Positions 14,054 through 26,800 of a stretch of 64,000 nt of DNA are shown here, piece after piece. The stretch is from Liolophura sinensis. Its lineage: Eukaryota > Mollusca > Polyplacophora > Chitonida > Chitonidae. The notes beneath the pieces are model-generated. The model saw only the letters and a list, made by a program, of their open reading frames with translations. It made no database searches and was not told where the DNA came from. Made by a program: the position numbers and the translations under genes. The stretch lies in NCBI RefSeq assembly GCF_032854445.1, contig NC_088297.1:22581127-22645126 (forward strand), given 5' to 3'. Position 1 is the stretch's first letter. Each line of letters begins with the position of its first letter.

Positions 14054-14181
14054 GGGGCCGGTTTCATGAAGTTTACTTAGTGTTGTCACCCTTAGCTAAG
14101 AGCACTTTATATCATTACAACTTATGCTGTCATGTTAGTTAAGGGCTTAATTAGCTAAGTGAGCTTCATGAAACGAGCCCC
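14054..14181. mobile_element. Short MITE with GGGGCCGGTTTCATGAAG termini
   Basis: A 128-bp segment starts GGGGCCGGTTTCATGAAG and ends with the near-perfect inverted repeat CTTCATGAAACGAGCCCC. The arms continue with partly matching TTAGCTAAG/CTAAGTGAG motifs, so the whole can fold back. The target duplication is not clear. Confidence 0.7.
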
Positions 14182-14894
14182 ATGCCCTTATTAGGTACAA
14201 TAGACAGCTTCAGCAAACTTCATCAAATATGTATATTCTACCTAAACTGAAAAACATCCACTTCGTTTAAGATCTCTCGACATTTCCACGACTCTCAAAG
14301 CCTGACATCACATTTTTTTTTTCCACATTCTGCTGCCTAAGAAACAGCTGCCATGGTAGTCACACAACCTACATATTACTTGCTTTAATATGCCAGGTCC
14401 CACATCTCGTAGTTTCACGCCTCAAGAGCTAATCTCACGTTACGTCATATTCGCTGTCGTATAACAAGGGAGGTAATGCATAGCAGGCTTATAAATCAAA
14501 GTAGAACAAGTTCACCTTACTTCACATCACTGAAATCCATGATAATGAATGAAGCCCAACACAGAATTCAAGAGTCAACAGCATTTAATTCAGCTAAAAT
14601 TAAAATAAATCTGCTAATTTTTTTTTTCACTATGTTTCTGCTGGTTGAGTCTCTATCAAGTTTTTTCTTATACATGCACTTTAACATTTTTACCGGGTGA
14701 ATCCTCAATGCTCTTAGAACTGTGGATAGCAGGCTGTATCAGCCCTGAAAGTCATTCACACAATCTGAGTCTTGGCGTCGTCAAATTTTGAAAGCAATAC
14801 CATGCCATGTATTATATGGAGAGTCTTGAACAAGACAGTTTCTCTCTCGTAATATGTGTGTGATATGTCCAAGTTATTCATCAAGTCAAAGATA

Positions 14895-15095
14895 CCTGGT
14901 GCCAATTCCACACAGCCATTTCTGACTTAAATCAAACTTTAATATATGATTTTGTGGCTTATTTTGGGGGTTATAGAAATAAAAACTTTAAGCACATCTT
15001 GATTTTTATCTTAAGACAAACCTGCCAAAATTTCAACTTTCAAGTCTTAAATTTTGATGAAAGTCAAAAGTGGCTTAGTGGAATTGGCTCCTGAT
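14895..15095. mobile_element. MITE-like element, family 3 (GCCAATTCCAC arms)
   Basis: A 201-bp segment has imperfect inverted arms of about 43 nt; the left includes GTGCCAATTCCACACAGCC and the right, reversed, GAGCCAATTCCACTAAGCC. TA flanks each side (14893-14894, 15096-15097). A second copy lies at about 28403-28627. Confidence 0.65.
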
Positions 15096-15102
15096 ACTCT
15101 AT

Positions 15103-15311
15103 TTCCTCAAGCCTTTCACATCTTCACACCATGTGAAAGTAAGGATATTTTCAGAGTAATAAAGTACATGTATCCAGATTGATAAAACAACACTTTCTTT
15201 AAAGCTCTGAAGTTAGTCAATGAAACCAACATTATTTCAAGAAAATCCAACCGCACAGCTGCATTAGATGAATTCAAAGTTTCCATTTTATATTCGAAAA
15301 GCTTGTGGAAT
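15103..15311. mobile_element. MITE-like element, family 2, diverged copy
   Basis: It starts ATTTCCTCAAGCCTTTCAC and ends near GAAAAGCTTGTGGAAT. The interior matches family 2 (GATTGATAAAAC, AAAGCTCTGAAGTTAG). It lies only a few bases from the end of the family 3 element at 14895-15095. Confidence 0.55.
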
Positions 15312-18300
15312 TCAGAATGAAACGAAAGCATTTCTGAGTCTGCTTTTTTGCTTCTCATTGCAGTGATGTGGGTGGGTGTAGGTGGTAGACGGGTTTGTGG
15401 GTTTGTTGTCAGGTACGTGGGGGATTGGGGGGGGGGGGGCCTAGAAAACAATGGCTCTTAACATCAACAAGATACATGTACATTAGGGTGTTACTGGACA
15501 GCTTAAGAACAATCTCAAGGTGTCTGTTTTCAGCCAGAGTCTGAGAGTCTGTCCAAACTACTTCCATTAGCCCATGTAGCCACTGGTCCCAGTTTCACCA
15601 TCAACATGGCTAGTGGCACCATCCTGAACAGTCACCCAGTATTAATGGTTCAGTGAACTGAGGGCCTACTTATGTCATTTACCAATCGTGATCTGATTTA
15701 TTGGGTTGTTTGTGGTCTGTGGAGAGGGTTCTCAGTAGCTCAGTGTTCCAATCCCCCACCACCTCTGACCCTCCATCCCCACCCCTCTATATACAGCTCT
15801 CTAGACTCACAGGGCAGATCACATTACCAGGATCCTGACAGGTTCCCATCAAGTCTTTCTGGTAATGGAGGAGACTGACAAGGTGAACAAGCTGATTTGT
15901 TACCACTAAGATTGACTGATTCCCTAGTCAAGGCTTGGGTATCATTGGAAGCTGTGCAACTGGTAATTTGTGGTCAAATGACTAACAATTTTAGTGGTGC
16001 CACAATAATTGACTGTAAACACTTCTGGACTATTAAGGGACTTGATGAAGAGATGATCAGATGCAGACTAAAAGTGGTATTGTGTATTGGAGAAACCATA
16101 AACAACAGTTGATTCTTGAAAAAAGAATGGACAAGGTGCGGCAGGAAAGATAAAACAAATTGGACGGCTACATTATCTCAGCATCGGAAGCTTACCACAG
16201 GCACTGACAAGTCCTGGAACACGTTTATTTTTTAGGATTTGATGCAATGGTTTGAAAACAGTCAAGTGTTTTTTTTGTGACCATAAACAAAATAGAGTTT
16301 CTGTATTCTCTGCCAGCCTTTACCTGCTCTTTTTCTATAATACGTGCCTGCAGGCCGTGGTTTGGTGAGCAGAGTTTCTGGTTGTCCCAGATAGAAGCAG
16401 GGATTGTTCACTTTCCACTACTGGCAGTTCAGTGATTGCAGAATCTTGTAGAATTGTGAAAACAGCATTGCAAGTGTTGGAGGCCCCCTGCTCTCCACCG
16501 CTGTATATAGATGTGTGGAAGATTTGTTAGGAAGTTATTTGCCACACTGACAGACAATCAGTCTATAATATGCTGAGTTAGAGAGCACAAACGAACTAAC
16601 AACCAATTACGGTTTATTAGTAACAAACTGGGTGACAAAGCGAGTGCCATGTACCAGCAAACTTTGTTCATGAGGACGACGGTCATGCTCCTCATATAAC
16701 TGTAAATGCGCACGTTGCCAAACTGTTTTCAGACCAGGGTGTACATTATGTTGAAAAATTGTCTGAATATGATGTAATGGAGCAAATCCTGACCTCAGTT
16801 CGTTTGCAGATTTCTTCTTTACTGCTCATTATTCTATAAACATCGTTTAACATGATGTTAGAATTTATAGTTTTGTGCAGGCATCAAAATTATCATTTTA
16901 AGGCAATTCACATATCAAGACTTAGATGAAATATCAGCTAACAATTTTGCTTCAAACTGACCAATAAAGATGCAAGACGGTTAACTGTTGCTAAATTATT
17001 ATGCTGAACAGTTTTAATTTCTCATCTGTCAATCATGCTTGGACCAAGAAATTATATACTACACTGTCATCCTTTCCGCACTATATCATACTAACATGTT
17101 TAGTATCAAAGAGGACTTCAGAGAAGAGCAAACAGATCAATTTGACAAGATATATCCTCCTTAAATAAATGTTTCTATTCAATTCAATTCTGCTTCTCGA
17201 ATCTTCTATGCTGTCTGAACAAAAACTTGTACAGGCCTTAATATCCTATGGAAAAAAAAAACATTTCTCTGCAGACATTCGAAGCTACCTCTCTAAACAC
17301 AGCCTTTCTCTGATTAACCCAGTCATGCCAGTCCAGATCAAAATTGGGTTTTGGTCGAAGGCTATCAGAGGCACAGATCTGGGCACATTATAGTGATTTG
17401 CACATTACAAAGCCATCTCCTGGTTTTGGTGAACAGTACTGATGGGGTAACACATGGTGACTTCTGCTGACCTCTGGAAGAGAGATGATCCCTGATGACA
17501 CTGGAAAAGGAAAGGACCTCTGGTGACCTCTAGCAGAGATTCTTGACACATAACCCATGTTGGCAGAATGACTTCCTCTGTATATCATGTATAACCACTT
17601 CAAATTCCAAATACCTAGCTAAATCACAATTCCTGAACATTCCTGGCAAAACTGATTTTAGTCACACAGCTTGGACAGAAAGGTAAAGTATATCCAACTA
17701 GCAAGCCACATAACACAGTTCAACAATGAAGCAGGTAGCAAAACTACCAAAGAGCATGCCAGCAGGGGGCGCATGAATTCAAAACTTCAATTCAATACAT
17801 AAAGTACTGAAATCAAGAATTTGGTAATCTATGATAATTAATATGCACGCAGAGCATCAGTGACTAAACACCACTCTTGTGTCATTGTGCTATGCATGTA
17901 AAACTTCAGCTCAATACATGCTGTACTTTGTGAGATACCGCCCATCAAAACTTTGTTTGAGTTTGATTCTAACACATAACGCATTTAGTCAGGAATTTAG
18001 TAATTTACGGTGTGTGCATAGTCAACAATAGAATATCCTCCTTGTGCTATTCTGCTTTACATGTGCGCAAACCCTGAAAACAATATATTTTGTTTAACTT
18101 TGCCTTCTCTGTTTTTGGACGAATATGCCAAGCTAAAAACATCAATATTGGCATTAACTTTCTTCACTGGCATCCTGCATAATGAAATAATGCTTGACCT
18201 TGAACTTGGGTGAAGCATCACATCTAGTGTATTTGGCATAATATTTCAGTGAAGCAGCAGTTTCAATATTTTAACACTGGGACTTAAATCAGCTACAAGG

Positions 18301-19348
18301 AGACACATGTGCAAGTGAAACAAACAATAACTCGTTGAAAGCAAGAATTTAAAGTCCAAGAAAACACACAAATCAGTGTGGCTTTTGTCAGATCTGGTTT
18401 TCTGACCAATACCGTATCTGCATGTGAAGTTTTAGCTGTAAGAATATGCTACATTTTTTTCAACTTATAGAATAAACAATTCTGGTACAGAGCAAGATGA
18501 ATTGAGCCTCAACAAATAAACGTGACCAAAACTTTGAACGCAAATAATTGTAATTAACAGGACAAACAGAATTCTTCAAAAAACAGAGCCTTTGAAACAT
18601 AAAGAAAAAATGGGAGTGTTCCTGGAAATGAAGATCCAGAGATCAATTCATACTGCGGGAGTTACCATGTGAAACATACTCAAGGTTATTTCTTATACTA
18701 GAGTCACCACATGGAAACAGCCAAAGTCCAACTGCAAATATTTGCCACACTAGTAAGTGTGGGCTACGGGCAAGAAATGCAAGAAAAGGAAATGATTCCT
18801 GAGACGAGGCCAATCATAATTGAGGCGCGAGACTTACATGCGTGGTAACATAGCTGGAGGGGAATTACAAGCGCTGCCGGACAAACTTTAGTGTTTAGAG
18901 AACATGTGATGGACTAGGCGAGGCTTCATGATAGAGCGTTTTTAATTTGGTGGCGATTGACCAGCTTCACCCACAGAGCTGGCCAGTTACAATGGACAGC
19001 TAATCTTCGGACATCACCAGACCGTTGTAAAAACCGCCAGGGGGCAAATGGGCTGCTTTTCTGTGTGACTGATGTGAAAAACCTTGCCACACTTCTCCTT
19101 GCCAAAGGTTAAGACTTTAGTGAATGGCCATGGAAAGCTTGTACATGTTTGCTGCCTCTGTATCTCCGGCAGATTAGAAAAGGACGGTGTGTTAAACCTA
19201 ACAGCACTGCCAGGAACTCAAAGATAAATGTGGGAAGGAAATGGTGTCCAAATTTTTAAACTCGCACCATATACTTTCAACAATGATCTGCACAAACTGC
19301 TTGCCACAATCAAATAATACTTCCATGGTACAAGTATATATGTAACTA
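15312..19348. other. No gene recognised; G-run near 15430
   Basis: AT-rich DNA with a homopolymeric G-tract at about 15427-15440. Two loosely similar segments near 17780-17830 and 17898-17930 share CTTCAATTCAATACAT-like motifs. No coding signal. Confidence 0.55.
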
Positions 19349-19569
19349 CCTTAAATGACCTAAAAATTCGACAACAAAAGAGCATTTTTGGAGGCAGATA
19401 AATCTTATAAGGTTTTACTTTTGGTGATAAAATTTACATTTCCCCAGCAGGATATCATCCTACCTTCCGAACACTCCTCAAAGCACCTTTCTAAAATCAA
19501 ACAAAACTCCCACAATCTAAAAAAAAATGAGCAACTTAGTCATGGATAAAAGTTTTAGGTCATTTAGGG
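19349..19569. mobile_element. MITE-like element, family 1
   Basis: A 221-bp segment has ends CCTTAAATGACCTAAAA and TTTTAGGTCATTTAGGG, a 17-bp inverted repeat with one mismatch, flanked by TA on both sides (19347-19348 and 19570-19571). Internal motifs AGGCAGATAAAT and CCAGCAGGATATCATCCTAC recur in the 12164 and 54558 copies. Confidence 0.75.
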
Positions 19570-20050
19570 TATTCTATGTGGTTAACAAAGTGGATCCTCA
19601 AGTTTAGTTCTCCTGAAGTTTCTGATGTGATTCCCTGTAGTATATACAGGTATATGTGCATGTAGCAGTCCAGGATGCTGGATCTTAAACTCAAACAATA
19701 CGACAAGGAAAAGCAGAATATAAAAAGAAGCCATTATTATGTCAAACACGCATACCACCAACATTTTTACAAACACAATTTACACAATGCCAAATGCGAC
19801 GCCAGAATGTTGAAACACTAACTCTGATAGATTTCCAGCCACACATCATGAATCACCATATTCCTGATCCAAATCATTCAGTGTTTGCATGAGGTCAAAT
19901 GAAAACCATGTGTTCAAGGAGAAAGGAAAGGAACAAATAATTAACCTCAAAACAACTGAGAAATTCAATAAATGTATGCAAATACGTTTGCACATATTCA
20001 CAACGTAAAGGATAGCCCAATTTAGATGCACATTGAAAACATATACTTTA

Positions 20051-20266
20051 AATCTTCAACCATTTCAACCACTAAAGCAAAGTTTTTTTTCAGAGTAATT
20101 TAAGCATACAATTATTATTACCAAAATGATGCTAGAATGATTTGTTTGTGTCAAAAAGGATAAAAAGATCTTCCTAAAACTGAGCAAATTATTTCTCTAC
20201 ACCCCTTAGTTCTCTCAGAATGTTTCAAAATATTGGTGGCAAAGGTGGTTGAAAAGGTTGAAGAAT
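20051..20266. mobile_element. MITE-like element with family 2 ends but a different interior
   Basis: Left end AATCTTCAACCATTTC and right end GAAAAGGTTGAAGAAT are inverted copies of the family 2 terminus, with TA outside each. The interior does not resemble other family 2 copies. The right TA (20267-20268) directly abuts the 40-bp tandem array. Confidence 0.5.
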
Positions 20267-20268
20267 TA

Positions 20269-20790
20269 GGGTCACTCTCAGTATAGACAGGGTCACTCTC
20301 AGTATAGACAGGGTGACTCAGCATAGACAGGGTCACTCTCAGTATAGACAGGGTAACTCAGCATAGACAGGGTCACTCTCAGTATAGACAGGGTGACTCA
20401 GCATAGACAGGGTCACTCTCAGTATAGACAGGGTAACTCAGCATAGACAGGGTCACTCTCAGTATAGACAGGGTAACTCAGCATAGACAGGGTCACTCTC
20501 AGTATAGACAGGGTGACTCAGCATAGACAGGGTCACTCTCAGTATAGACAGGGTAACTCAGCATAGACAGGGTCACTCTCAGTATAGACAGGGTGACTCA
20601 GCATAGACAGGGTCACTCTCAGTATAGACAGGGTGACTCAGCATAGACAGGGTCACTCTCAGTATAGACAGGGTAACTCAGCATAGACAGGGTCACTCTC
20701 AGTATAGACAGGGTGACTCAGCATAGACAGGGTCACTCTCAGTATAGACAGGGTGACTCAGCATAGACAGGGTCACTCTCAGTATAGACA
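20269..20790. repeat. Minisatellite, 40-bp unit carrying AP-1/NF-E2-like sites
   Basis: About 13 copies of a 40-bp unit made of two related halves: a 21-bp half (GGGTCACTCTCAGTATAGACA) described by its parts GGGTCACTCTCAG and TATAGACA, and a 19-bp half GGGTGACTCAGCATAGACA. Of 12 short halves, seven read TGACTCA and five TAACTCA. The first two units consist of the long half only. Confidence 0.97.
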
Positions 20791-23671
20791 GTGTCACATA
20801 TGAACTTCACAGAACTTACAAATTAACCATATCCGACAAGTGATGAGGTGGAATTGTTTGAGGATTTGGGGCATAGCCTTGTTGTTGACAATTTATACAC
20901 AAGTATTCCCACACCACCACACAGAGCAGCATTTACATAAAATAACTTTGGAACATATTTTGGAAGAAGGGTAGAAACACAGTTTAACATCCACAGCGAT
21001 TTTGTTCTGATGCGCTTGGTAGCTCCATAAATCAAGTTTTAATCAGGGATTCTTTATACAGGCCATGTGATACATCATCTTGATCTGGAGATAATTCCTT
21101 GAGAATTTACTCATGGCAAATTAAAAAAAAAAATAAGCAGATCAATTGACTAGATCTTGCTTCTGTTTCAAATTTCGGTAAAAGAATGATGATGTTTCTC
21201 CATAAGCTAACAATTCAAAGTTACCATTAAAAACTTGAAACAATTTGAAGCCAAGGACAAATGACCAAACTTCGTCTCATGACGGACAAATCCTTGAGTA
21301 GCTGAATAATCATAAAACATGAACATAAAACCATTTCAGACACAAATATTTTGATAATTCACTAACACCATGCTCACTTTTATGTTTCTATTCATTCTGA
21401 AATCGCAGTGTCCTGAAAAAACAGCCAGTAGCGCATCATGCCGGGAAAAGTCTCTTGATGCCCCTGCAGCCTACTTTTGATGCTGTGAAAATTCACTTCA
21501 ACAGCATTACTATACAATCATGTTTATTTCACCCACCTACCATTTCCCTTTGGCCCTTATTAAGTCTGTATACATTGTATTGAATTCTAAGTGACATTAG
21601 ATGATGTCTGCCGACTCTTGCCTTGATAAGCTTAAGTCTGCCATGCATTCAGGCCTGCATGAGAATCACATCTAAATCAAAGGTATTTCATTGGCTGACT
21701 GTTAAATTGAGAACAAAACAAATCAGTAAGAATAATGTCTTACAAGAAAGTGGGACAACAGAAAATCAACAAACTACTTCAGCTTATATAAGCACACCCG
21801 GGAGAGTAATAAATGTGTCAACCAATAAAGATGTTCCAGGTGAATAATCGCAAGGCCAACATCCAAAACCACGCGTAACACAAACAACCAGAGAACTAAG
21901 AAAGTATATAAAGTACAAAAATAGGACAGAATCATGCAAAGAGAAGCAGTCAATCTTTTTTTAATGATGTTGCAAAGACGCAAGGTATGTTCTAGGCGAC
22001 GGAGTGAAATCAGTATTCAAATCGTGTACCATGCTCGAACATCAAGTGTCTATAATGAAATATGTATCTAGGGAGCTACACGTAATCCTTAAAAGACATG
22101 TAATGCACAAAGGCATCATCAGAATTAGCGAAATTACCAAGTCTCAAAGGTATGATTCTTTATTAACCTTCAGACACACTGGCCCTGTTTACTCCAATTT
22201 TTTCTTTCAAATTCATGAAAATCTCCCAACCTTTTCCCACACATGTATCAAATTCCTAAACTTCTAAGAATTATAGATTTCTCTAGATTCTAGAGATTTT
22301 TACATCACGACAACTGCCTCATTTTACACTTTGCTGAAAACAAATCTGCGCACGGAAAACAAGAAGCAGGCCGAGACAAACACATAAAAAAAACCCCAGA
22401 GCTGAATACTTGTTAGCTGGTGAAGAGGATGAGACCTGGCCAGAGCCGAAACTAATAACTCCTATCCACAGACAGGTCCATTTCCTCCCAGCTCATATAG
22501 AGGACAGAAAACCCCCTGCAAATTTTCCCCAAGGTGCTCTCCCTTGTCATATTTACAGTGTCTGGGCAAGCCATTATGCGTGATGGAGAGTGTAAATTTG
22601 CAACACATCGTCGTCCCACCTGTGTTTGTGCTTAATGCTACTCATTTACAACAATTAACATCGTACGTCAGTCTTCAACGTCAGCTCTTTCTCGCATCCT
22701 GCACTGGCAGGAAATGGCTGTCTTTCAGACTGGCTTCGAAGCAGTAAGGCGGAGATTGAAGCTCATGTTTATATGAAGCTATATAAACATTTTTGGATGC
22801 CTGATTCATGCAGGGGTAACTGCATGATGTTGAATTGGCAGGGTAAAAAAACCCCAACAAAAACATGAATGCATGTTTGACGCCCATATTCTGTGAAACA
22901 GCTAAAATCTGAAAGTACACGTTAAAACTGTAAAAGATTCGTTTACTCGAATGACCTCTATCAAGTCTTTTTAAGTTGGAAATTCAGCCTAATATCACAT
23001 AGAATTATTGAACCCATAAGTGTGCACAAACTAAAAGGCTGTATTTTCCTCTCTCGATCCTTTTGAGATTTCATTCAAACAGTACATTTTCTCCTTTCCT
23101 GTCAAAATGCGGCCACATATCTCACATTTCAACTCTTTAAGAGTTGCATGAACAATCCACCAACAGTACAGAAAATGTCCTAGGAACATCTACCGTGATA
23201 GATTAAATATATCCGAATGCAAATAGCAGAAAACAAAATGTCCAACACAGGCTACATGTCCCTACATGCCTCATGGTTGATCAACACATTTATAGCTAGT
23301 TTAATACAAACTTCCCTGATGAGAAAATGATACATGAACTAATACTAACGGAAAACAAAGAATTAAAACGAGCAGGAAACCATATTCCAAACCATATATG
23401 TTAAACCGTGCCAATGGAGATAAAAGATGCCAAGAATATGATTTAAGTTACAAAATTTAGACAAAAACACAGCACAATATATAGGTGAAGCAAATACTCC
23501 GAGGTGTCAACAATGAAATCTGAAAAGACTGGTTTACTCTACTTGCACATCTGTAAAAAAAAAAATTATGCAATAATTCCAGCTAGTAACATGTACAGTG
23601 CCATTACTGCTATGTGTACTCGTATGAAAAATGCACAAGAGTTACCATGCGGCCAAAAAATAAGGGCTTAC
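20791..23671. other. Probably kinesin intron; no exon recognised
   Basis: It lies downstream of kinesin exon e on the minus strand. The next FHA exon was looked for by its expected QDIQL/PEHC coding pattern and not found here or further left. Confidence 0.5.
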
Positions 23672-23806
23672 CTTGAGATAGTAGACGAGGAGTTCATTTA
23701 GGGAAGGGTCGGCGTTGAGGTTCACCAGGTAATACGTGCCCTGCTCCACCTTAATCCCAGAGGTCTGCACAGAAATCCCCATCTTCTCCAGGGCAGCATG
23801 TCTCTC
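23672..23806 (-). CDS. KIF13: KIF13-like exon e: entry into the FHA domain
   Basis: The exon is 135 nt (45 codons, phase 0 at both ends). It encodes [20 protein letters not shown] then [20 protein letters not shown] and VYYLK. This is the junction of the neck coil with the forkhead-associated domain; [19 protein letters not shown] is nearly invariant in KIF13/Khc-73 proteins. The acceptor is CCCACAG and the donor is GTAAGC. The following FHA exon (QDIQL and PEHC motifs expected) was not recognised anywhere below 23672 on this strand, so it probably lies outside the window. Confidence 0.94.
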
Positions 23807-26800
23807 CTGTGGGTATGTGGTGGGAAAAGACAAAAAAAGGACACTGAGAATAAGGTAAATCAACAGATATTACAGTGCCCCCGGGGACACCACGTATGCT
23901 TGCTCAACTTCATGCCACAGCCCACTTTAACTGATTGTTTTGTTAATTAAGGTTTATTTTATTGCGATAAAAAATTTAAAAAAATTTACAAAAAAAGCAG
24001 CAGCAATGTAATCCTAATGGCATGATGTTGTGAGGTGGCCTTCTTTCCAATACATTCACTTTTTGTTATTGTTTGTCCTGTTTTCGCACTGAAACCTTTT
24101 GTTCATCTGTTAGCAAGGCTGTTCAAGGTCAAGATGACCTTCCTCTGGGGTCTCAGCTCATGGATACTTTCATGTATGTCACAATGAAGTAGTGCTAAAA
24201 TATAAGGCTCAAAAAATTTTGTTTTTTGAACTGAAATCCTTACCTTTATCTTCCCCCCATTAATGCAGTGTACATTTCAGCATATTTCTGAGCACTCAAC
24301 ACAATCTGAAGATTTATACAGAATGTTTTTTTGTTTTGTTTTTATTTCTTATTTGATAAGCATTTAACAATTGTTCACTAAGATAATGGCAGTGAAGTTT
24401 ACGGTGGGGGGAAACCAGTGCCTCAGACAAGCTATTAAACTCTGGCAACAATACAGTACTGATTGTGCACTGAGTGTAAAGCCATAAAGAGGAACAATCC
24501 AGATTACATGTGTTCTGTTTTGGATTCAAATCTTTCACAGTAAGTGCATGTAAATATCATGGAAACATGCAGAACAAAAAAACCATGGGGTTTTCAAGAT
24601 TTTCAAGAAAAGAGTTCACCTTCGTTCAAAATGAAGTCTTTCAAAACCTTAAAAGTCTTCAGTCTTATTGCTGTTTTTCATGATAGAATGCGTATAGTGA
24701 CGTCATCTTGGCACACGATGTTCATCTTCAGCGGGCTGTTTGTTTTGTTGCAATGCGTGAAATGTTATAAATTCTTATAAGCTATACATATAGACAACAC
24801 AGCCGCCAAAGGATGATGAGAATTGATTTAGAGTAAACAGGTTCCAGCGGCATGTGAGCAATTCCACCTTCACATAAGTGTGCACTTCTTGGTGCCTAGG
24901 TGTCCTGGCAAAGACAAGAGCCCTTTGAAATTCATGTACTAAACCCACACACATGTACAATAGCATCTTCCCACGGCAAATCTAGAAAAGCACCTCAGCG
25001 GGACAAATTGGCAGCAGTGAGCAATGTTTGCATAATGTTACATAATCCTTCAAGACCGACAGAAGTCAATTGGTTCGCTGGTGTTTCCAAAGAAATGGTG
25101 AACCCTTGTGGTAAATACAGCCTAGATTAGCATGCCTGTTTTTGTGACCCAGGTCATGGCGGATTTCTGAAGCACTTGTCAGTCACAGCCGAAGCTGTGT
25201 TACGTAGGAACGGCCTAACCGATACACAAATCTCCGCTCTCCCATCAATAAATTTACATGTCATACTTCATTTTACTCATTGGTAGTCATCACAGCTCTT
25301 CCTCCGAGAGATACACTGTTTACAGACTGCAGCTGTCTTTAAATGCAGCACATCTTACTAAATGTCGACAAAACAAGATATCAGCTATCTTAGCTAGACA
25401 CACTGTTGTTGATAAAGCCTTTTTTTTGCACACACATGCTATTACCATTTTTTATCAGCAGTGTAGGGATGGATACATGTACATGAAACCATTACTAATC
25501 CTGTACAAAAGAATGAAGATCTGGCCAGCTCCAGCTGCCTCCTCTTCTGTAAGTTAGACAGAATAACAGATTGTCGGCTAAAGCTTCTTATGCTTTGACA
25601 ATAAGTGAGTGAGTGCTTGGGGTTTACGTCGTACTCAACAATTTTTCAGTCATATGACGACGAAGGAATCATTAGGGTGCATGTACGTGTAATGTGCCTC
25701 CTTGTTGCAGGACGGATTTCCACTGCTCTTTTATTTAGTGCTGCTTCACTGAGACGACTTACCGAAGGCAAGTAAGCCGCCCCACCCGAGCCATTATACT
25801 AATACGGGTCAACCAGTCGTTGCACTATCCCCTTCATGCTGAACGCCAAGCGAGGAAGTTACAACTTCCTCTTTTAAAGTCTTAGGTGTGACTCGATCAA
25901 GGATTAATCCTGGATCTACCGGTCCCGAAGCGGACGCTCTACCAACAGTGCAATCCGGGCCGGTCTCTTATGCTTTGACAAAATGCTTATAAAATTAAAC
26001 ATTTTTTACAGTAGAACTCACTACTGCTGTCACAATGCATGCCATGGACTCTTTAGTAGTTTGCGCAATCATTTCTTGTCCTGAGTATGAGAATTTGGTC
26101 AAACTAATATTTTCATTAGGCCAAAAAAACATGATGACTATTTCAAAATCTTACGCAGTGAAATGTGTTTAATTTTTTATAACTGGTGAATATATACTTG
26201 TTTATTTATTTATCTGATTGTATTTTTAACGTCAAAATCAAACATCTTTCACTTACGCAATGAGGGACAGTTCTGGGGGTAGAAGAAAACCAGAGGACAG
26301 GTAAATAAAAAATAGATGTGTTTTATAGATGTGAAACTCACATGATGTATTTTCTCCGTCTCCTGGAGTTTCTCTTCCAGGTTTTGGACATTTCCTTCAT
26401 TAGTTTCTCAGACTCCTGCAGTCGATCTTTCAGGTCCGCCGACTTCAAACTCTAACAACATTAAAATAGACATAAAAATACAGGAACTGATGTCAGACAA
26501 AATTATGCTTTTCAACAAATAAAACAGGCTTCAGAAATAGAAACTGGTAACAGACAACTTCATGCTAAAAAAAAGTTAAAACAGACTTCAAAATACAGCA
26601 CCCATTATCAGATGACTTCATATTTTAAAAGAATTAAAACAAACAGAAATGCAGGTGATGGCAGGGACTGGTACCAGAAGACTTTGCAATAACTGTGTAT
26701 AGAGTACAAAGTCAGCTGGTATACGAATGCCAGGAATACAAAGACAGGTGTGAGATGACTTAATACTGGATGTAGACAAATTGAAACAGACTTCATATAA

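Noticed and set aside
20269-20790. CRISPR-like regular repeats
   Set aside because: Units are contiguous with no unique spacers and the context is an animal genome.
25602-25965. Functional tRNA gene at the SINE head
   Set aside because: Only the tRNA-like promoter boxes remain; there is no complete cloverleaf with acceptor stem, and the unit continues into a SINE body with a target duplication.
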